Assembly: GCA_041687095.1 (NCBI GenBank)
Contig: JAWLCQ010000033.1
Location: 1-36,106, forward strand
Source: JAWLCQ01 sp041687095
GTDB taxonomy: Bacteria > Planctomycetota > Phycisphaerae > SM23-33
Reading direction: 5' to 3'
DNA length: 36,106 nt
Under the pieces are notes generated by a model. That model was not told the origin of the DNA. It did not search any database and was given only the letters and a program-made list of their open reading frames with translations. Shown here piece after piece: positions 1 through 8,816 of the stretch (position 1 is its first letter; each line of letters starts with the position of its first letter). The position numbers were made by a program, and so were the translations under genes.

Positions 1-426
1 GTACTGCAGGCCCTGGTCGCGGAGCAGCGTGATTCCGTTGTGCACCCAGTTCCACCGCTCCTGGGGCGTGTGGGTTTCGGCGGAGATGTTATAGGCCATG
101 TTCCAGGCGTTGAACTTCCAGGCCCCGGCGAAACGGGGCTGCAGGGCGCAGATGAGGTCGGCGGATTGCTTGGCGTCGTAGAAGCGGCCCTCCTCCTTCT
201 GCTTCTCGGCGCGGAGGCTCAGGCCGACGACGATCGGGGCGCGCAGCGCCCCGGGCCCGACCGTCAGCAGCGTGTGCCAGGGGTTGTGCCCCTCGTACCG
301 CCACCCGATGTCCGTCTCCTCCTCGGACAGGGCCACGTCGTTGAGCGGGCCCTGCAGCGCCGCCGCCCCCCCCGCCAGCACCACCGCCACGCTCGCCCAG
401 ATCCATGTCGCCGCATTCACTCGCAT
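1..426 (-). CDS. Conserved membrane-anchored protein, C-terminus beyond the window edge
   Basis: The reading frame opens with ATG at 426 and stays open to base 1, so only the first 142 residues are visible. Residues 6-24 are one hydrophobic segment (signal anchor), so the rest is probably extracytoplasmic. The visible part is rich in Trp and Asn, with the blocks GWRYEGHNPWHTLL, KFNAWNMAYNISAE and RWNWVHNGITLLRDQG. That pattern suggests a helical, TPR-like planctomycete protein, but I cannot assign a function. It is the last visible gene of the SPFH/ABC operon and starts 31 bp after the permease stop, so it probably works with that exporter. Incomplete at the left boundary. Confidence 0.72.
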   Translation of the reverse strand, partial: MRVNAATWIWASVAVVLAGGAAALQGPLNDVALSEEETDIGWRYEGHNPWHTLLTVGPGALRAPIVVGLSLRAEKQKEEGRFYDAKQSADLICALQPRFAGAWKFNAWNMAYNISAETHTPQERWNWVHNGITLLRDQGLQY

Positions 427-457
427 ATTGGGTTCCCTGCCTCCGCGCGTCCCACGC

Positions 458-2308
458 CTACCGCTCCGCCCCGGCCAACTGCCGCCGCGAGAAGATCAGG
501 CACCCCACGCCCAACGCCGCCAGCGTGTGGATGGCCACGGTGAAGACGGCCGTGGAACTCAGATGCACCCATGAAATATACCGCCCGTCGACCAGCCACT
601 CCGCCGGGGCCGACGCGCCCGCATCCGGGATGAGCAGGTACAGCGTCCGCAGCAGCCAGTGCCCGATCCACAGGAAGATGTTGTCCAGCGCCATCCCGGC
701 CGACTCCGATCCCGGCAGCTTGGCCGCCTCGCCCAGGAAGTCCTGCCACCAGAGGAACGGCACGAGGCCGAAGCAGGCGAAGACGGCGACGGGGAACGAG
801 ACGAGGGTGCCCCACATCGTTCCCACGGCCGCCAGGAACATGACCTGCACGATCATGAGGGCGACGGCGCGGGCGTAGTTGGCCTCGAAGGATCCGACGT
901 CGTAGAGGATGGAGACGTCCTCGTCCTTGATGCGGACGGAGGCGTTGGTGTGGCTGCGGCAGGAGATAACGGTTCGCCCGTCCGCACTGACGGCGCGGGC
1001 GGAGGCGGTGAAGGTGGTCGGGGTGCGGGCGGTGTCGGCGCGGGGGGCGAGTTGGATCTCGCCCGTCTGGGGGTTCTCGATCCGCCACTCGCTGAAGAAC
1101 CGCTTCTCCGGGTCTTCGAGTTCCGACATGTTCATCGCTTTGTAGCGGACCTGGATGGTGGGGTAGACGGCGAGGTCGACGGGGTCGCCTTTGCGGAGGG
1201 CGGCGATGTGGCGGCGGGCGCGGTCGTCGGGGCGGAGGACGACGTAGAACGTCGACTGCCCCATCTCGTCCACCCTCGCGTCCACGCCCGCGAACTCGAT
1301 CGGCCCGCCCACCAGGATGCGGGAGACCAGCGCGCGGTCGGCGGAGACCTCGTACACGCCGTCGGAGGGAGCGGCGCGGACGATGCGGCCGACGGCGGCG
1401 ATCCGCGTCCGGCGCGGGCGGATGCCCGAGAACCGCCACTCGAACAGGCCCCCGGGACCGCGCGACTGCAGGCGGGCCTGCTCCTGCCGGCGGACCTCGT
1501 CGATGAGTTCGGCGCGGGCGGCCTCGGGGTTGCCCTTGGCGCGGGGGAGGTACTGCTCGATGGCCGCCGCGTACGTGCCCTCCTGCTGCATCTGGCGCAG
1601 GCGGACGGCGACGCGCTCGTCGAGCGGGGCCTGCGGGGGGTGGACCTCCTCGCGGGCGACGAAGACCTCGGTCTCGACCGACTGGAAGTCCGCCAAGTGC
1701 AGCGCCGGCTGCATCCGGAAATACTGCACGATCGCGAACTGCGCCCCCATCACCACGACGATCACCGCCCCCCCCACCGCCACCACGCCCACCCAACGCC
1801 CCAGCACGTACTGCCAGCGCGGGAGGGGCTTGGTCACCGTCAGCAGCACCTGCCGGTCGCGGACGTCATGGGTGATGACGGCGCAGGAGAGGAAGATCAC
1901 CAGCAGCCCCGCCAGCACGCCCGTGAGGGCGGTCCCCCACATCAGCAGCGAGCGGAGCTTGCCCGTCAGCGTCCCGTCGCCCTCCATGAACACCGCCAAC
2001 GCCCCCACCCCCAGCACGAGCACGGCGACGAACGTCACCGTGACGCGCGCGCGGATGCACTGCCGGAGCGTCTGCAACGCCATGGTCCGCACCCCCCTCA
2101 CGAACAGCAGCAGCACCAGCTCCGCCAGCAGCAGTGCGGCGGCGAGGGGGGCGGCCCAGACGGAGACGGCCGACCCGCCGACGGCGGAGGCGGTCGCGTA
2201 GACCAGCCCCACCCCGAACACCACGATCGCGAGGATCGCGGCGAGCGGTTCAAACACGCCGCCCGGGAGGCCCGAGCGCAACGACGCCATCCGTCCCGCC
2301 GGGGTCAT
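458..2308 (-). CDS. ABC-2-type transporter permease with large extracytoplasmic insert
   Basis: A 616-residue membrane protein. The N-terminal half has several hydrophobic segments (about residues 18-40, 47-70, 85-107, 117-142 and 170-190), containing the block RDRQVLLTVTKPLPRWQYVLGRW seen in ABC-2 permeases. About 260 polar residues follow, then C-terminal TM segments, the last ending near the tail. This is longer than a standard ABC-2 permease because of the polar insert, which should be extracytoplasmic and could contact the neighbouring SPFH proteins. The ATG at 2308 overlaps the TGA of the ATPase gene (ATGA), indicating translational coupling and a shared transporter complex. Substrate unknown. 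Confidence 0.85.
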   Translation of the reverse strand: MTPAGRMASLRSGLPGGVFEPLAAILAIVVFGVGLVYATASAVGGSAVSVWAAPLAAALLLAELVLLLFVRGVRTMALQTLRQCIRARVTVTFVAVLVLGVGALAVFMEGDGTLTGKLRSLLMWGTALTGVLAGLLVIFLSCAVITHDVRDRQVLLTVTKPLPRWQYVLGRWVGVVAVGGAVIVVVMGAQFAIVQYFRMQPALHLADFQSVETEVFVAREEVHPPQAPLDERVAVRLRQMQQEGTYAAAIEQYLPRAKGNPEAARAELIDEVRRQEQARLQSRGPGGLFEWRFSGIRPRRTRIAAVGRIVRAAPSDGVYEVSADRALVSRILVGGPIEFAGVDARVDEMGQSTFYVVLRPDDRARRHIAALRKGDPVDLAVYPTIQVRYKAMNMSELEDPEKRFFSEWRIENPQTGEIQLAPRADTARTPTTFTASARAVSADGRTVISCRSHTNASVRIKDEDVSILYDVGSFEANYARAVALMIVQVMFLAAVGTMWGTLVSFPVAVFACFGLVPFLWWQDFLGEAAKLPGSESAGMALDNIFLWIGHWLLRTLYLLIPDAGASAPAEWLVDGRYISWVHLSSTAVFTVAIHTLAALGVGCLIFSRRQLAGAER

Positions 2309-3540
2309 TCGGACTCCTTCCCCTCGCCCTCGTCCGGGGCCCCCGAGGCCAAGCGGTCCAGCATGTCGCGGTTGACCGGAGCGGAGGGGGCGGACGGCGG
2401 GGTGCGATGCGCGTCGGCGTCGGTGGAGGCGTCGGTGGAGGCGTCGGACGGGGGAGCGGGCTCGGGGGCGCGAACGAGCGTCTCGAGCCTCTCCCTCGCC
2501 GGAGCAGCGGCCGCGGGCGCTTCGGGCGCGTCGGGGGCGGGGGCGGGAACGGTTTGCGCAGGGGGCGCGTCGTTGCCCTGGACCAGCCGCTCGAGCAACT
2601 GCTCGCCCTGCGCCTCCGACCCGCCGGTGAGGAAGTCCGCCACCGGCCCCCCGGCCATGGCCCCGCCCGTCACCACCCGCTGCGACTGCGCCTCCTGCAC
2701 GATCCGCAAAAACAGCGACTCCAGACGCTCGCGCGGGGCACTGACCTCGATGAGGCCGCGACCGCTCTCGCGCAGGACCTCCTCGATCCGCCGCAGCGTC
2801 CCTTCGTCCAGGGCCTCGGTCGTCAGTTCCGTGTACTGCCGCTTCGCCAGCAGGTCCTCCACGGGCCCGTGCTGGCGAGCCTTCCCGCCGTACAGGATGC
2901 ACACGCGGTCACACACGTCCTCGATGTCGGCGAGCAGGTGCGAGGAGACGACGATCGTCTTGCCCCGCTGCGCCAGCAGGCGGAGGAGGTCCTTGAACTG
3001 CCGCGTCCCGATCGGGTCCATCCCGCTGGTGGGCTCGTCGAGGATCAGCAGGTCCGGGTCGTTGATCAACGCCTGCGCCAGGCCGATCCGCCGCTGCATG
3101 CCCTTGGAGTACTCGCCCACGCGGCGGTAGGCGACGCGGCCGAGGCCCACCATGTCCAGCAGCGTGTCGATCCGCCGCATCCGCTCCCGCCGGGGCTGCT
3201 GGAACAGCCGCCCGTAGAAGTCCAGCGTCTCGCGGGCGTCGAGGAACGGGTAGAGGTACGACTCCTCCGGCAGAAAGCCGATCCGCCGCTTGACCGCCAC
3301 GTCCGTCGGCCGCCGCCCGAACACCGAGATCTGCCCGCGCGTGGGGAACAGCAGGCCCAGCACCATCTTCAGCGTCGTGCTCTTGCCCGACCCGTTGGGC
3401 CCCAGCAGCCCGAACACCTCGCGGGGGCGCACGTCCAGGTCAAGCTCCGAGACGGCCGTCACCTTCTCCCGCAGCCAGAAGTCGCGGAAGGTCTTGGTCA
3501 GCCGCCGGGTTATCAACACGCTGTCGGATCGTTCGGTCAC
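2305..3540 (-). CDS. ABC transporter ATP-binding protein with Pro/Ala-rich tail
   Basis: A 411-residue ATPase. Residues 9-240 form the nucleotide-binding domain: Walker A GPNGSGKST (47-55), signature YSKGMQRR (144-151), Walker B LLILDEP (164-170) and the H-loop His201. The fold is of the CcmA/DrrA-type ATPases that pair with ABC-2 permeases. The last ~130 residues are a low-complexity Pro/Ala/Glu extension with a short DAST duplication, longer than usual. The chosen start is GTG at 3540, the first good start after the HflK-like stop, with GGGAG upstream. It lies between hflK and the permease it should energise, overlapping the latter by 4 bp. Confidence 0.88.
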   Translation of the reverse strand: MTERSDSVLITRRLTKTFRDFWLREKVTAVSELDLDVRPREVFGLLGPNGSGKSTTLKMVLGLLFPTRGQISVFGRRPTDVAVKRRIGFLPEESYLYPFLDARETLDFYGRLFQQPRRERMRRIDTLLDMVGLGRVAYRRVGEYSKGMQRRIGLAQALINDPDLLILDEPTSGMDPIGTRQFKDLLRLLAQRGKTIVVSSHLLADIEDVCDRVCILYGGKARQHGPVEDLLAKRQYTELTTEALDEGTLRRIEEVLRESGRGLIEVSAPRERLESLFLRIVQEAQSQRVVTGGAMAGGPVADFLTGGSEAQGEQLLERLVQGNDAPPAQTVPAPAPDAPEAPAAAAPARERLETLVRAPEPAPPSDASTDASTDADAHRTPPSAPSAPVNRDMLDRLASGAPDEGEGKESE

Positions 3541-3566
3541 GGGGAGTCTCCCATAGCGCGGGGCGC

Positions 3567-5168
3567 TCAGTCCCGCCCCGCCTTGGGGGTGGTCGCCTTC
3601 TCGGTGGTCCTGCGGTTCTTCTCCCGCTGGATGTCCTGGGTCATCTCGGGCGGACGGGAGATCTTCAGCACGGTCTTCCCCTCGCCCGGATTGATGGTGT
3701 ACTTCTCGTTGGTGGACTGGCCCAGGAGGTACTCGCGGACGTCCGTCCAGTGGCGGGACAGGAGCATCTCGGGGGTCTGGCGGTACTGCGGGAGCACGTC
3801 GGTGAACCGCTTGTGCCACGCCTTGAGGGGCTCGTTGTAGGCGTCCTGGCGGGCGCGGGCCTGGCGGATGATGCGGCTGACCTCGCCCTCGGTGTCCTGG
3901 CGGACGAGGACGGTCTCGATCTGTTCGAGCAGTTGGTTGGAGCGGGCGGGGTCGCCGGCGTCCCGCGCCTTGCCGTACTGCCCGATGAGGTCGTACGGCA
4001 GGTTCGGGTCGGTGGAGGCCAGCTCGCCCTGGAAGGGTTCCCCGACGAGCATGCGGTAGTTGTCGCCGGCCGTCTCGCGGAGGATCTTCTGCGCCTGCCC
4101 GATGGCGGTGTTGATGCGGGTCTGGCGGTCGCTGACGGCGCGTTGGGCGGAGCGGTAGGCCTCGCGGGCGCGGAGGGGCCATTCGAGCGTGGTGCTCACG
4201 CTGACGATCTCGATGGCCTCCTCGAAGAGTTCGTTGGCGGTGCGGCCCAGGGCGTCGATCTCGGCGGCGGCGGAGGCGGGGACGACGTCGCGGAGGCGGC
4301 TGAAGGCGGCCCTGGCGTCGTCCCAGCGGCCGCCGCGGGCGAGGTGGAGAACCTCCGCGACCTGCTCGCGGAGTTGGGGGTCCTCGGGCGCGGCGGCGAG
4401 GGGCAGGGCCTGCAGGCCCGCCTCGAACTGCGCCCAGAGGCGACGGTCCATGGTCAGCAGGTTCAACTGCCGCTGGGTCTCCTCGGTGACCTCGTTGTTG
4501 AACAGGGCCTTGTCGGCGGACTTGATGCTGTCGGCCGTCCGGTGAGCGGCCGCCCGCAGGGCCGCCTTCGACGCCAGGCAGCGGAGGTTGAGGCGAAGGT
4601 CCCGCTGCTCCTCGACGTTGGTCTCCTCGATGTTCTGGAGGTAGCGAACGGCGTCGCGGATGCGGTAGGTGACGATGGCCCGCATGTGCAGCAGGTTGCG
4701 GTCGCCGGTGAACAGGGCCCCGTCCCACCCCGGGCGCAGGCCCATGGACTCGGGCTTGACCTCGTCGAGCGGGCGGGTGCGGTCATCGGCGCGGAGGTGC
4801 ATCCAGAAGTCCTCGACGTCGAGCGACTGGTCCTGGATGTTGACGATGATGATCTCACCCACGGGGTAGGGCCAATTGAACGCCAGCCCCTCCCGCGCCA
4901 CGCCGGTGACGGCCCCGAAGACCTTCTTCACCCCGGCCTGCTGGGGCTGCACGATCCGCACGCCCGAGAACAGGAAGCCCACGAGGACGAACACCATGAT
5001 CGCCGACAGCAGGCGGAAGGACCAGCGGAGGGCATCGGCGAGGGACTGGTTGGCGGCCTCGAGTTCGCGTTCGGCCTCGCTGCGCGGGGCGGGCGTGGGG
5101 AGGCGTTCGCCCCGGCGGGGGGCGTGGCGGTCGGGCTCATGCGAATGGTGGGGATGGTGCTCCGGCAT
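3567..5168 (-). CDS. hflK: HflK-like SPFH/Band 7 membrane protein
   Basis: A 533-residue SPFH protein. A His/Pro-rich cytoplasmic N-terminus is followed by one TM segment (about 50-70) and the Band 7 start RIVQPQQAGVKKVFGAVTGVAREGLAFNWPYPVGE. In HflK/HflC complexes such proteins form a membrane cage around FtsH protease. Unlike classical HflK it has a long helical middle part (about residues 200-380) and a charged tail without the usual short C-terminus, so it is a planctomycete variant. It starts 3 bp after hflC, and the ABC ATPase follows closely, so SPFH scaffold and exporter are co-expressed. The gene symbol reflects family membership only; an FtsH link is inferred. Confidence 0.82.
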   Translation of the reverse strand: MPEHHPHHSHEPDRHAPRRGERLPTPAPRSEAERELEAANQSLADALRWSFRLLSAIMVFVLVGFLFSGVRIVQPQQAGVKKVFGAVTGVAREGLAFNWPYPVGEIIIVNIQDQSLDVEDFWMHLRADDRTRPLDEVKPESMGLRPGWDGALFTGDRNLLHMRAIVTYRIRDAVRYLQNIEETNVEEQRDLRLNLRCLASKAALRAAAHRTADSIKSADKALFNNEVTEETQRQLNLLTMDRRLWAQFEAGLQALPLAAAPEDPQLREQVAEVLHLARGGRWDDARAAFSRLRDVVPASAAAEIDALGRTANELFEEAIEIVSVSTTLEWPLRAREAYRSAQRAVSDRQTRINTAIGQAQKILRETAGDNYRMLVGEPFQGELASTDPNLPYDLIGQYGKARDAGDPARSNQLLEQIETVLVRQDTEGEVSRIIRQARARQDAYNEPLKAWHKRFTDVLPQYRQTPEMLLSRHWTDVREYLLGQSTNEKYTINPGEGKTVLKISRPPEMTQDIQREKNRRTTEKATTPKAGRD

Positions 5169-5171
5169 GCG

Positions 5172-6170
5172 TCACCTCTCGTCCGCGGCGGACGTCTGGG
5201 GGGCGGTGTCGGCGGTGCGGTTCACGACGGAGGGCCCCGCGTTCCCGGGGCGGGACTGCTGGAGAACCTCCTGGGGGGCGCGGCGGAAGTACTCGACCGC
5301 GCGGAGCAGGGACCCGTCGAGGACGAACACGGTGTTCTTCTCGAGCTGCTTGCGGAGGGACTCCATCTCGCGGAGGAAGACGGCGAGTTCGGGGGCCTGC
5401 TGGAAGTCCTCGTAGTAGCGGGCGGCCTCGTAGACGCCCTTGGTCTCGATGTCGGAACGTTTGCGTTCGGCGAAGGCGAGGATGGTGTCGCGGGCGGACT
5501 CGGCGCGGGCGACGATGGCCTGGGCGATGGCCTCGCCCTGGGCCTGGAGGTCCTTGACCTCCTTCTCGCGCTCCTCCTTCTGCTGCTCGATGACGGCCTG
5601 CGAGACGCTCTCGGGCAGGGCGATGGCCTTGAAGCCCACCTCGAGCACCGCAATGCCGTAATCCGCCGCCACCTCCTTGCGCAGGGGCTGGAGGATCTCC
5701 TGCTCGATCTCGTCCAGGAGCATGCCGCGCGGATCGGTGTTCACGAAGTCGCGCATCTCGTGGCGGCCGAGCACCTCGCCCTTGTAGTGGCGGAGGCGGT
5801 CCTTGAGCTTGGTGCGGGCGTCGGCTTCGGTTTCGACGGCGGTGTGGAAGCGGACGGGGTCCTCGATCTGCCAGGTGCAGTACACGCTGACGATGAGGTT
5901 CTGCTTGTCCTTCGTCTGGTACTCGACGTTGATGTCCTCGAAGATCTTGGAGCGGGCGTCGTAGCGGACGACCTGCTGCACCGGCCAGGGCCACTTGGCG
6001 TGCAGGCCGGCCTGCTCGCGTTCGCGGCCCCACTGCACGTCGGTGACGCGGCCGAAGGTCTTGATGAGGACGACGTCGCGGAGGGCGTCGTTCTCGTAGA
6101 GGACGGTCTGCCCGATGAGGGCGACCAGCACGACGGCGGCGAGGATCACCAATCCCAGATGGTTCTTCAT
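5172..6170 (-). CDS. hflC: HflC-like SPFH/Band 7 membrane protein
   Basis: 332 residues, about the length of HflC. One N-terminal TM segment (about residues 5-25) is followed by the SPFH domain (LIKTFGRVTDVQ, then AGLHAKWPWPVQQVVRYD), and an Ala/Glu/Lys-rich coiled coil (about 195-265, including QQKEEREKEVKDLQAQGEA). The YGIAVLEVGFKAIALPESV block is characteristic of HflC proteins. The C-terminal ~30 residues are polar and low complexity. It is encoded immediately before the HflK-like gene, the usual hflKC partnership but in reversed gene order. The protein should lie in the inner membrane with its SPFH domain outside the cytoplasm, as in E. coli HflC. Confidence 0.85.
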   Translation of the reverse strand: MKNHLGLVILAAVVLVALIGQTVLYENDALRDVVLIKTFGRVTDVQWGREREQAGLHAKWPWPVQQVVRYDARSKIFEDINVEYQTKDKQNLIVSVYCTWQIEDPVRFHTAVETEADARTKLKDRLRHYKGEVLGRHEMRDFVNTDPRGMLLDEIEQEILQPLRKEVAADYGIAVLEVGFKAIALPESVSQAVIEQQKEEREKEVKDLQAQGEAIAQAIVARAESARDTILAFAERKRSDIETKGVYEAARYYEDFQQAPELAVFLREMESLRKQLEKNTVFVLDGSLLRAVEYFRRAPQEVLQQSRPGNAGPSVVNRTADTAPQTSAADER

Positions 6171-6199
6171 GTCTTCGTTCCTTCCGACGAAACCGTTGT

Positions 6200-6225
6200 C
6201 CGCGCCGCGGATTCCACCGGCGCGG
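6200..6225 (-). other. GC-rich hairpin between the giant SPFH gene and hflC
   Basis: CCGCGCCG (6200-6207) pairs perfectly with CGGCGCGG (6218-6225) across a 10-nt loop. It lies in the 74-bp gap between two genes of the same operon and has no following T-run on the transcribed strand. An mRNA-stabilising or processing hairpin is more likely than a terminator. Confidence 0.4.
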
Positions 6226-6244
6226 GTGCGTGGTGCAGAGGGTT

Positions 6245-8632
6245 TTACGGGTTGGTCTTGGCGCTGTCCTTATCGAACGTCAGGGGCTGCAGGGGCGATT
6301 CCTGCTGCTCCAGGTTCAGCCACATCTCGATCCGATCGCGCGGGACGCCCAGGACGTACTTCACACGATCGGGCAGAACCTGGTCCAGCACGCTCAGCCA
6401 GTGGTCCACCATGTAGACCTCGGGGTTGGCGTGGTAGGGCAGGATGCGGCGGGCGTAGGTTTCGGCGCGGGCGCGCTCGCGGAGTTCGACCTCCCAGCGG
6501 CGGGCCTGCCCGCGCTGGACCAGCACCGCCGCCGTGCCCGAGGCCTCCTCGAAGGCGGCGTCGGCGCGGAGGTGCGCATCGGCGATGCGGGGGGCGAGGT
6601 CCGGCGGGACGTTGTTGCCCGCCTCCATCTCCGCCCGCACGGCCTCCAGGCGGACCACCTGCTCGCGGTAGGCATCGAGCAGTTCCTTGTAGGCGGTGCG
6701 GACGCCATCGCGGGACCGCCCCAGGAGCTGCTCGCGGCGGATCTCGCTCTGGATCCACTCGATGTCCTGTCGGCGGAGGCGGATGCGGTCGTCGAGGGCG
6801 CGGCGGAACTCGGCCGGCCGGGACCGCATGTCCTGGAGGCGGTCGAAATCGCCCAGGGCGCTGATGGCGAACGCCACCCGCCGTGCCCGCGTGGGGTCCC
6901 CGGCGACCTCGGAGAGGACGCGGTTGGCGGTGGCTTCGGCCTCGAAGCGCCGCTTCTCCTTCTGCCGCTCGGCCTCGAGGACCTTCTGGTAGGCGGGGGC
7001 GGCGGCGGCGGGGGGATGGACGGACGGCACGCCCACGTAGAGCACCTCGATGCCGAGCTGCTTCTCATCGGCGACGGTCTGGATGCGCTGGTGGAGCACG
7101 TCGGCGAGTTCGCCGCGCCCGGCGGTCATGATGGCCTGGGGGCGGTCGACCTCGTGCGACTGCTCCTCCGTGTGGAGGGTGGCGCTGGCGCAGTACTTGG
7201 TCATCTCGCGGTAGGCGATGCCCTGCAGGACGGGCTTGGCGTCGGCGTGGCGGAAGCCGTAGTCATACACGTCGCGGATGCGGTACTGCACGGAGACGAC
7301 GAGCTTGATGATGTTGACGGCGGGGATCTGCTCGCCCTCGGTCTGCTCGGGGGCGGGGGCATCGGGCGCCGCGGGGGCGGGGGCGGAACGGGCGCGGGGC
7401 CCCCCCGTCCGCTGCGTGCTGCGCGGGACGGCGACCAGGAAGTCGAGTTCCTCGTAGGGCCCGTGCTCCTTGGTCCACAGGAAGAACTGGCGTCCGGCGA
7501 TGACCTCCCCGCCGAGGGTGGGATCGCCCGAGTCCTCGTTCCGCCGGGGCCCGGCCCCCAGGAGCACCTCCTGGACCTTGGAGACGTTGAAGCGGGTGAT
7601 CCGCTCGACCGGCCAGGGCCACCGCAGGTGCACGCCCGCCTCCAGCACTGGGCGGGACTCGTCCACCCGCCCCCAGCGCTGCACGACGCACTGCTCCCCC
7701 TCGCGGACGATGACGACGGCGCTCATCGCCAGCAGCACCGCCGCCGCGAACGCCAGCAGGGGCAGGGCGGCGCGGGAGAGCAGTTGGTAGAACCACGTCC
7801 GCGAGACCTCGAACCCGAACTGGTAGTTGACGGCGTCGGCGATGGACGAGCCGATCCGGCGGGGCTCGGCGATCACGCCGAACGCGCGGGAGTCGAAGGG
7901 GAACCGCTCCTCGACCCCGGGGGTGCGGGGGCGGTAGAGATCGAAGACGACCAGGACGAGCAGTTCGACGGCGAAGACGAGTTGGAGGGCGGCGACGACC
8001 CAGGCGACGACCCCGTCGACCCCCGGGTACTTCTGCCACGACGCCAGCAGCGCCGCGATGACCGCCGCGATGAGCAGCACGTTGACGACGAGGTAGCTTC
8101 CGGTGGCCCGCAGGACCCGCCAGACGCTCCGCCGGCCCATGCCGACCGCGTAGAACCCGAAGAGGAACGCGGGGAAGGCGATGAGGACGCTGAACAGGGC
8201 GCCCTCGGCCCCCGAGGCGATGGGCGCGGGGAGGCGATCGTTCAGGTAGCGGAGCACGAGGATGGCGGCAGTGGCGTGGTAGGCGATCCACAGCAGCGTG
8301 AACAGGCGGGTGCCCCACCGCTCCATGAACCGCAGGCGGCGGGCGGCGAGGCGGAGTTCGCGCTGCGCCTCGCCCTCGAAGATCCGCCCCTCCTCGCCTC
8401 CGCGGGCGGAGATCTCCTCGAGTTCCAGCGCCTCGCGCTGCTCCATCTCGCGGCAGTAGAACAGCAGCGCCACCATCAGCCACGCGGGCACCCCGCCCAC
8501 CAGCATCCACAGCACCGCCATCGCCGCCACCGAGTGCGTCCACAGCCACACCACCAGCATGACGGCCGCGAAGACCGTCTGCAGGACCGCCCCGGCGAGG
8601 GCCACGTTCTTGCCTCGTTTCTGCTGCATCAT
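6245..8632 (-). CDS. Giant polytopic SPFH-domain protein (first gene of SPFH/ABC operon)
   Basis: 795 residues. The N-terminal ~310 residues hold about seven hydrophobic segments (near 11-31, 36-58, 107-127, 143-163, 178-198, 206-230 and 289-309). The last leads straight into an SPFH/Band 7 domain beginning EGEQCVVQRWGRV, with AGVHLRWPWPVERITRF as in HflK. A Pro/Ala-rich insert interrupts the domain near residues 385-425. Residues ~540-745 are highly charged and helical, typical of SPFH coiled coils. HflK normally has one TM helix, so this polytopic fusion is unusual. It leads the operon with two further SPFH proteins and an ABC exporter. Start ATG 8632 has AAAGG upstream; a second ATG follows directly. 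Confidence 0.82.
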   Translation of the reverse strand: MMQQKRGKNVALAGAVLQTVFAAVMLVVWLWTHSVAAMAVLWMLVGGVPAWLMVALLFYCREMEQREALELEEISARGGEEGRIFEGEAQRELRLAARRLRFMERWGTRLFTLLWIAYHATAAILVLRYLNDRLPAPIASGAEGALFSVLIAFPAFLFGFYAVGMGRRSVWRVLRATGSYLVVNVLLIAAVIAALLASWQKYPGVDGVVAWVVAALQLVFAVELLVLVVFDLYRPRTPGVEERFPFDSRAFGVIAEPRRIGSSIADAVNYQFGFEVSRTWFYQLLSRAALPLLAFAAAVLLAMSAVVIVREGEQCVVQRWGRVDESRPVLEAGVHLRWPWPVERITRFNVSKVQEVLLGAGPRRNEDSGDPTLGGEVIAGRQFFLWTKEHGPYEELDFLVAVPRSTQRTGGPRARSAPAPAAPDAPAPEQTEGEQIPAVNIIKLVVSVQYRIRDVYDYGFRHADAKPVLQGIAYREMTKYCASATLHTEEQSHEVDRPQAIMTAGRGELADVLHQRIQTVADEKQLGIEVLYVGVPSVHPPAAAAPAYQKVLEAERQKEKRRFEAEATANRVLSEVAGDPTRARRVAFAISALGDFDRLQDMRSRPAEFRRALDDRIRLRRQDIEWIQSEIRREQLLGRSRDGVRTAYKELLDAYREQVVRLEAVRAEMEAGNNVPPDLAPRIADAHLRADAAFEEASGTAAVLVQRGQARRWEVELRERARAETYARRILPYHANPEVYMVDHWLSVLDQVLPDRVKYVLGVPRDRIEMWLNLEQQESPLQPLTFDKDSAKTNP

Positions 8633-8678
8633 TCGCTTACGCCTTTATTCTCAACGGCCGGCCTGTCCGGCGCCGCCC

Positions 8679-8708
8679 TTGCCCATCGGTGACTCGCCAC
8701 CCTACAAT
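8679..8708 (+). promoter_or_regulatory. Putative promoter for the 8817 permease
   Basis: TTGCCC (8679-8684) and TACAAT (8703-8708) are 18 bp apart and resemble sigma-70 -35 and -10 boxes. They lie in the 184-bp gap between the divergent SPFH operon and the permease, giving a leader of about 100 nt. Prediction from sequence only. Confidence 0.45.
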
Positions 8709-8755
8709 CCGTTTCCGGGCCTGGCGAGGGGGCGGAGAACCTCCGGCCCCGGCGG

Positions 8756-8780
8756 CCGTACGAATTACCGTACGTTCGAA
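8756..8780. promoter_or_regulatory. Possible regulator site: repeated CCGTACG
   Basis: CCGTACG occurs twice as a direct repeat (8756-8762 and 8768-8774) with a 12-bp period, about one helical turn, followed by the palindrome TTCGAA (8775-8780). It sits inside the leader of the plus-strand permease and upstream of the divergent SPFH operon. The spacing would suit a dimeric or cooperative regulator, but no regulator is encoded nearby. Confidence 0.3.
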
Positions 8781-8816
8781 ATGGCCCACACGGTTTACCC
8801 TGGCAGCGAGAATCTC

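Noticed and set aside
659..3840. Plus-strand open frames over the ABC permease and ATPase
   Set aside because: Third-position GC bias opens the opposite strand; translations are Arg/Pro/His-rich and lack any domain, while the minus strand has complete ABC motifs.
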